Shown piece after piece: positions 19,103-22,872 of a stretch of DNA of 22,872 nucleotides (the stretch's first letter is position 1; every line of letters begins with the position of its first letter). This DNA comes from JBCDIQ01 sp039024295 (GTDB lineage: Bacteria > Bacteroidota > Bacteroidia > J057), in the NCBI GenBank assembly GCA_039024295.1, contig JBCDIQ010000039.1:1-22872 (forward strand), given 5' to 3'. The notes under the pieces are model-generated. The model was given only the letters and a program-made list of their open reading frames with translations, did not search any database and had not been told where the DNA came from. Both the position numbers and the translations under genes were made by a program.

Positions 19103-19132
19103 TTTGGAGAGGCCAACGCACCTGTACTTTTG
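19103..19132 (+). promoter_or_regulatory. Bacteroidota-type promoter P1
   Basis: TTTG (19103-19106), 18 bases, then TACTTTTG (19125-19132), a full match to TTTG...TAnnTTTG with correct spacing. It would start transcription near 19139, about 245 bases before the flippase frame. It could serve the flippase with a long leader, or a small RNA. Confidence 0.5.
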
Positions 19133-19327
19133 TAAAAAGAGTTGACAGGGACAGGCAAAGCTCATTTGGCCCATTTCGCATTAAGTGGCAAAAAAGTATA
19201 CAACATGCCTACATCATACCATACCCAATGACTAGAAAATGTGCTTTGGGAGTCAATTTGCAGGGTGAGCTTGCTAAAATCCTTGTGTATCGTTACGTCC
19301 TGGCTCGTTTATAGCATAAGATTACAG

Positions 19328-19335
19328 TAACTTTG
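19328..19335 (+). promoter_or_regulatory. Bacteroidota-type -7 box, P2
   Basis: TAACTTTG is a perfect -7 box. The -33 position (around 19308) has only TTT, so the match is partial. The start of transcription would be near 19342, leaving a very short leader before the flippase. Confidence 0.4.
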
Positions 19336-19384
19336 CTTCAATTAACCCGGCTGTATCAAAAATCTTTTCGCGAATATCAGTTTA

Positions 19385-20776
19385 TTGGTTCTGCTTAACC
19401 TGCTGGTCAAACCTATTTGGTTTCTGGTAGAGATGGCTGTTCAAAATGAAGTAGGACATGCTGATTGGGGCATGTATTCCGGGGTTATGTCATTTGCATT
19501 TTTATTCATTGCACTTTCTGACTTAGGGGTAAACCAGTACACTACACAAAAGCTGGCTTCAGAACAGGATCGCCTCCGGGAGCTTTATCCGAGCCTGTTT
19601 TCTGTGAAGCTCATCCTGTTGATTGTATATCCCATCCTCTTACTGGCAGCAGGCTGGCTGTGGGGATACAACGAACGGGAGTTATATTTTTTGTTGTTGC
19701 TTTGCATGCTCAACGGGGCCAGCCAGCTCACGCAATTTTTTCGGGCGAATTTTCAGGCTCAGCAGCGATTTAAGCTAGATAGCCTTGCATCTGTGTTAGA
19801 CCGGGCCATCTTGTTGTTGTTGGTTGGAGCCTTGTTCTATTTTGGCGTAGATATTCAGCGATTCATTTACAGTCGATTTTTAGCGATGGTGCTGACGATG
19901 CTGGTCTTTTTATTGGTCAGCATCAAGTTATACGGATGGATACGCCCAAAAATTGACCTTAAAAAGTTACGGGAGGTAATGAAATTTAGCCTGCCATTTG
20001 CTTTGGTAACTGTCCTCTACTCTGTTCATGACAAGGTGGATCAGGTGATGTTGGAAAAACTTGCAGGAGAAGTTCCGACGGGCTTATACGCAGCAGCATA
20101 TCGAATCGTAGATGTATTCTCCATGTATCTCTGGACGGTGCTGGCGATATTCTTTGCCCGATTTGCTTTTTTTATCAACGACCGGGGGGAAAAGCAAAAA
20201 ATCCTTGATTTCGGCCAGGTGATCACTACGCTACCTATGGCCTTTATCTGCATTTTCATGCAGTTTTACGGTGACAAGCTCTTCTTTCTGCTAAAAGACA
20301 GTACAGGCGAAGAAATGACAACGATGGTAAACTGCCTCAGTGTCCTGTTTGCCGCAGTGTTCGTAAACAGCACCTTCATCATTCATGGTACCTTACTTAC
20401 CTCCACTGGCCATATACAGTTTGTGAACAAGGCCGTAGCAGTGGGCATTTTTCTAAACATCGTCATGAACCTCATATTTATTCCAACCTACGGGGCCATC
20501 GCAGCAGCCTGGAGTACCTTGGCCAGCTTCACCCTCCTGGGCATCACTTATTTATTCTACAATCAGTTTATCCTAAAAATGCAGGTGCCCTGGAAAAATA
20601 TTTTGCGGATTTACCTGATCAGTGGAGCAACGTACGGGATTTTTTATGGGCTAACCTACTGGGTTGCTCCCTGGTATGTAAACACGTTTATAGCCGGGAT
20701 AGGATATGCTGGCCTAAGTTTGGTAGGAGGTGTCCTAAACGTCAAAGAGCTGCGCTCCTGGATAACCTCAAAATGA
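19385..20776 (+). CDS. Polysaccharide/lipid-linked oligosaccharide flippase (Wzx/MATE type)
   Basis: A 463-residue integral inner-membrane protein with about 14 hydrophobic segments, for example FLFIALSDLGV, LILLIVYPILLLAAGW and FLNIVMNLIFIP. Basic loops such as RPKIDLKKLREVMKF separate the two halves. The opening NLLVKPIWFLVEMAVQNEVG followed by WGMYSG is typical of Bacteroidota polysaccharide-biosynthesis flippases (MOP superfamily), which move lipid-linked glycan units across the inner membrane. The start is uncertain. The first standard start codon is TTG at 19385, already inside the first membrane helix. The frame is open back to 19346 (PGCIKNLFANISLL), and that extra stretch fits the expected N-terminal tail, so translation may begin at a non-ATG codon near 19355. 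No other glycan genes are in view. It converges on the next gene with a 10-base gap. Confidence 0.87.
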   Translation: MVLLNLLVKPIWFLVEMAVQNEVGHADWGMYSGVMSFAFLFIALSDLGVNQYTTQKLASEQDRLRELYPSLFSVKLILLIVYPILLLAAGWLWGYNERELYFLLLLCMLNGASQLTQFFRANFQAQQRFKLDSLASVLDRAILLLLVGALFYFGVDIQRFIYSRFLAMVLTMLVFLLVSIKLYGWIRPKIDLKKLREVMKFSLPFALVTVLYSVHDKVDQVMLEKLAGEVPTGLYAAAYRIVDVFSMYLWTVLAIFFARFAFFINDRGEKQKILDFGQVITTLPMAFICIFMQFYGDKLFFLLKDSTGEEMTTMVNCLSVLFAAVFVNSTFIIHGTLLTSTGHIQFVNKAVAVGIFLNIVMNLIFIPTYGAIAAAWSTLASFTLLGITYLFYNQFILKMQVPWKNILRIYLISGATYGIFYGLTYWVAPWYVNTFIAGIGYAGLSLVGGVLNVKELRSWITSK

Positions 20777-20786
20777 CCATGCCTGC

Positions 20787-22232
20787 TTAAATCAGGGTAA
20801 GTTTTCTGTCCACTTCCAACGCCATGGCTTCCTGCCTAAGTTCTACTTTGATTTGCTTTACAAAATCAACCACCTGATTAAGGTGTTCATTGAGGTCGCT
20901 TTGGTTCATGTAGGATTCAACAATGAATACTTTCTCTCCTACAAGACCTGCATCTTCGCTGTTCCATACGCCACTTCCTTCCCGGCTGGTGGCTCCCCCG
21001 AACCTTTCTGCTAAAAACTCCAGGGTTCGTTGGACATAGGCCTGGGAATCAAATTGCTGGTCTACCTCAATCGTAGTGGGAATAAATACGCTTACGTTAT
21101 GGGTCCTTTCCAATCTATCCAAACAAGTATCTACCACCACCTCAATTTCTTTGGGAACGTGTAACTCCTGTCTTTTGGGAAGGTGGAAGGTGGGGAAATC
21201 AGGTAAATAAGGAAGCTTGAAATCTGGCGGTGGAACAAAGTCACGTGGAATCGCGCCCTCCTCTTCTTGGCGGACAAGGGTGAAAATGCTTGTCTCCCCT
21301 GGACGAATCCTACGTTTAATGGCCTGTTGCAAATGCCCCATCTTATGCTGGGATTCTTCAGTAGGCAACCCCATGATAAGCACCTGTTTCGCGTATTCAA
21401 GCATCATGCTGACAGCATCATCCACCTCATGCCCCAGGTTAATCACGATGTTGTCGTAATTGTTTCTCAACTTATCCATCATAAGGGCGGCCTGGGTAGC
21501 AGATGGAAGGTGGGTATCCTCTTGCGGGAGCATGAGGTCGTATCCAGCAGGATGTCGAAGGGTTGACCCTGTACTCCCAAAAGACTTGAGCTGTTCGGTG
21601 ACCTCTTGTGAATAGGCAAACTCAACATAGGCCGTTGGGCGTTGCGACAACTGTGACATACGTCCTGCGATCACGCCTGCCATTCCCGCTCCAAGGCTAG
21701 TGTGGTCTGGGTTGAAAATGAGGATAACCTGGGTCTTTTGGTCAATTTTACTCAACCTGCGATTGGCATCAATCAGGTATTTGCCCAGAATTCGGGAAAG
21801 CTCTATTGCCACAGAAGAGTGACGATGAAGGATGCTGAGAAAATCTTCCCGCTGAATCACCATGACGTCTACATCGCTAAGGGCAACCACACTGGCAGAG
21901 CGAGGCTGATTCTCGAGTATGCCCACCTCTCCAAAGGTATTTCCCGGCATGAGGTAGGCTAATATCTTCTCCTTTTCTCCTGAAATATTTTTTACCCCCA
22001 CTATTCCATTCGTGATCAGGAATAGGCTATTACTGGGCTGGCCCTGCCATACAATGGTGTCATTCGGAAAGAACTGACGCAGCTTTGCCCGGGTGCCAAT
22101 TCGAATGAGTTCTTTATCATCTAAGCCACCAAATAGGCGCACCTCTCGCAAAAAACGCCACATCTGACGTTGTTCTGCACTACTACCCAGCAAGGAACCT
22201 GATTTAAACGAAGGAGACTGGAGCGAAGTCAA
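20787..22232 (-). CDS. Cyclic-nucleotide-binding domain protein with degenerate MinD-like domain
   Basis: A 481-residue cytoplasmic protein. Residues 25-160 form a cNMP-binding (CRP-type) beta-roll with phosphate-binding cassette FGEVGILENQPRSAS (100-114); the key Gly, Glu and Arg111 are present. Residues 165-325 resemble a MinD/ParA Rossmann fold: strand VILIFNP, a Gly-rich loop SLGAGMAG at the P-loop position but without GKT, then YDNIVINLGHEVDDAV (259-274) in place of the usual Walker B region, and QVLIMGLP. ATP hydrolysis is therefore doubtful. A Pro-rich linker (331-360) leads to a C-terminal domain (about 378-481) with FGGAT, GVW and QEAMALEVD that I do not recognise. No helix-turn-helix and no patatin GxSxG were seen, so it is not an ordinary CRP regulator or NTE-type lipase. 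The first start codon is TTG at 22232; ATG at 22163 (Met24), just before WRFLREVRLF, is an alternative. Confidence 0.82.
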   Translation of the reverse strand: MTSLQSPSFKSGSLLGSSAEQRQMWRFLREVRLFGGLDDKELIRIGTRAKLRQFFPNDTIVWQGQPSNSLFLITNGIVGVKNISGEKEKILAYLMPGNTFGEVGILENQPRSASVVALSDVDVMVIQREDFLSILHRHSSVAIELSRILGKYLIDANRRLSKIDQKTQVILIFNPDHTSLGAGMAGVIAGRMSQLSQRPTAYVEFAYSQEVTEQLKSFGSTGSTLRHPAGYDLMLPQEDTHLPSATQAALMMDKLRNNYDNIVINLGHEVDDAVSMMLEYAKQVLIMGLPTEESQHKMGHLQQAIKRRIRPGETSIFTLVRQEEEGAIPRDFVPPPDFKLPYLPDFPTFHLPKRQELHVPKEIEVVVDTCLDRLERTHNVSVFIPTTIEVDQQFDSQAYVQRTLEFLAERFGGATSREGSGVWNSEDAGLVGEKVFIVESYMNQSDLNEHLNQVVDFVKQIKVELRQEAMALEVDRKLTLI

Positions 22233-22534
22233 AATGAGGTTGTGTTATACATTGAAATGGGAGAAGCAATTCGAAAATTGCTTTTCAATATAGCATAAAA
22301 TACGCCAAGGATCGAAAAAACTCGGTGGATAGATGTAGTAAAAAGTGGAAAAATGTCCGGCTTGGTGGGGCTTTCGTTTCTCAGGAAGTTTCTTATTAGG
22401 TATAAGTTTTGCACATTTGCTTTCAGTAATTTCGTTATATACTTGATCGGAAAAGAAATTCCCCATATTCGGGCGCATCCAAAAGCATTGATCTCTTTTC
22501 CCTTTTACTTTGCTTCTCCGATAGCCGCTTCATC
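22233..22534. other. Divergent intergenic region, 302 bases
   Basis: Spacer between the cNMP-domain protein (minus) and the secreted TPR protein (plus). It holds the strong hairpin at 22261-22286. TTACTTTG at 22505-22512 is a 7 of 8 match to a -7 box 23 bases before the plus-strand ATG, but its TTG (22488-22490) is only 14 bases away. No other feature was seen. Confidence 0.55.
22261..22286 (-). promoter_or_regulatory. Leader hairpin or operator before the cNMP-domain gene
   Basis: Eleven-pair inverted repeat (one G-T pair), arms 22261-22271 and 22276-22286, around a 4-base loop. Read in the sense of the gene, the loop is TTCG, a stable tetraloop class, and the structure lies 29-54 bases upstream of the TTG start. 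There is no strong T-run after it in either direction and no plus-strand gene ends here, so it is unlikely to be a terminator. Confidence 0.5.
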
Positions 22535-22872
22535 ATGACCTTAGCGAGATGTCTGTTTATCCTGCTCTTTTCGGTAGTACTGTTCTCTGGCAACCTTCAA
22601 GGACAAAATGCCCGTGTTAGGCAGAAGATCAGTAAAATCACACAGGAAATTGCCAATGCACCTGATAATGCCGAGAAAGTAGTCACCTTGCATCGGGCGT
22701 CCCGCGAATTATTCAAAATTGCTCCTAAAAAAGCCCTGACTTTTGCCAAGGAAGCGGTAGACCTGGCCAATCGCTACCAAAAAAACCAAGGACTCGCCTA
22801 TACAACGCTGGGTTCTCGTTACATCAACTTAAGCCAGTACCCGAATGCCATCCGCGCTTTCGAGCGTGCCAA
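22535..22872 (+). CDS. Secreted TPR protein, N-terminal part (runs off window end)
   Basis: I translated this by hand: ATG at 22535, open to the window edge, 112 residues visible. Residues 1-24 form a signal peptide (MTLARC, hydrophobic LFILLFSVVLF, ending LQGQ). After it come amphipathic helices: KISKITQEIANAPDNAEKV, then APKKALTFAKEAVDLANRY and GLAYTTLGSRYINL followed by NAIRAFERA, which is a TPR pair of the usual G-Y-A pattern. In Bacteroidota this start (signal peptide, short TPR array) commonly precedes a TM helix and a histidine kinase, LuxR-type HTH or nucleotide-cyclase output domain. Which one applies here cannot be seen. It is divergent from the cNMP-domain protein. Confidence 0.75.
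   Translation, partial: MTLARCLFILLFSVVLFSGNLQGQNARVRQKISKITQEIANAPDNAEKVVTLHRASRELFKIAPKKALTFAKEAVDLANRYQKNQGLAYTTLGSRYINLSQYPNAIRAFERA

Larger units (their letters stand above)
19021..19384 (+). other. Intergenic region with two promoter matches, 364 bases
   Basis: Spacer between the TPR-CHAT gene and the flippase. There is no clear terminator after the TPR-CHAT stop. It holds an imperfect hairpin (TTGGC 19085-19089 with GCCAA 19112-19116, inner CTCC 19094-19097 with GGAG 19106-19109) and two promoter candidates listed separately. No convincing ORF was seen. The last 30-40 bases probably encode the true N-terminus of the flippase. Confidence 0.55.

Noticed and set aside
20787..22232. CRP/FNR-type transcription factor
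   Set aside because: The cNMP-binding domain is present but there is no helix-turn-helix; the rest is a MinD-like fold plus an unknown domain.
22261..22286. Intrinsic terminator
   Set aside because: No gene ends into it on the plus strand, it lies upstream of the minus-strand start, and the following T-run is short.

Overview
The window looks like chromosomal DNA of a Bacteroidota member. The evidence is two giant secreted proteins with type IX secretion (T9SS) type A C-terminal sorting domains, SprB-type repeats, MAM/CARDB/PKD modules, near-absence of strong Shine-Dalgarno sites, and upstream matches to the Bacteroidota -33/-7 promoter (TTTG ... TAnnTTTG). I cannot fix the genus. Saprospiria or a cytophagal/flavobacterial gliding lineage would fit the protein style.

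Layout. Bases 1-1601 (minus strand) hold the 5' end of a secreted protein and a DAO-family FAD oxidoreductase. A 458-base divergent spacer follows. Bases 2060-14382 (plus strand) hold two very large T9SS cargo proteins, 2440 and 1590 residues. Each is followed by a strong intrinsic terminator, so they are separate transcription units, but they are built from the same modules. The first carries two long parallel beta-helices; the second carries three SprB-type repeats. Bases 14485-19020 encode a 1511-residue TPR-CHAT protein with a signal peptide, 19 back-to-back 42-residue TPR units, a CHAT cysteine-protease domain with the His/Cys pair intact, and a C-terminal membrane anchor. This places the protease in the periplasm.

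A 364-base gap with two good promoter matches leads to a 14-TM polysaccharide flippase (Wzx/MATE type) that has no ATG at its expected N-terminus. It converges, with a 10-base gap, on a minus-strand protein with a cyclic-nucleotide-binding domain, a degenerate MinD-like domain and an unrecognised C-terminal domain. A clean hairpin lies in that gene's leader. The window ends inside a divergent secreted TPR protein.

How they may work together: the two giant proteins are probably surface or extracellular adhesin/coat proteins exported by Sec and then T9SS. The flippase exports lipid-linked glycan precursors, and T9SS cargo is commonly attached to a surface polysaccharide, so a cell-surface theme is plausible. 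The most interesting candidate is the periplasmic TPR-CHAT protease beside the two giant cargo proteins; a functional link is inference from position only. No CRISPR array, tRNA, rRNA, insertion sequence or prophage signature was seen.
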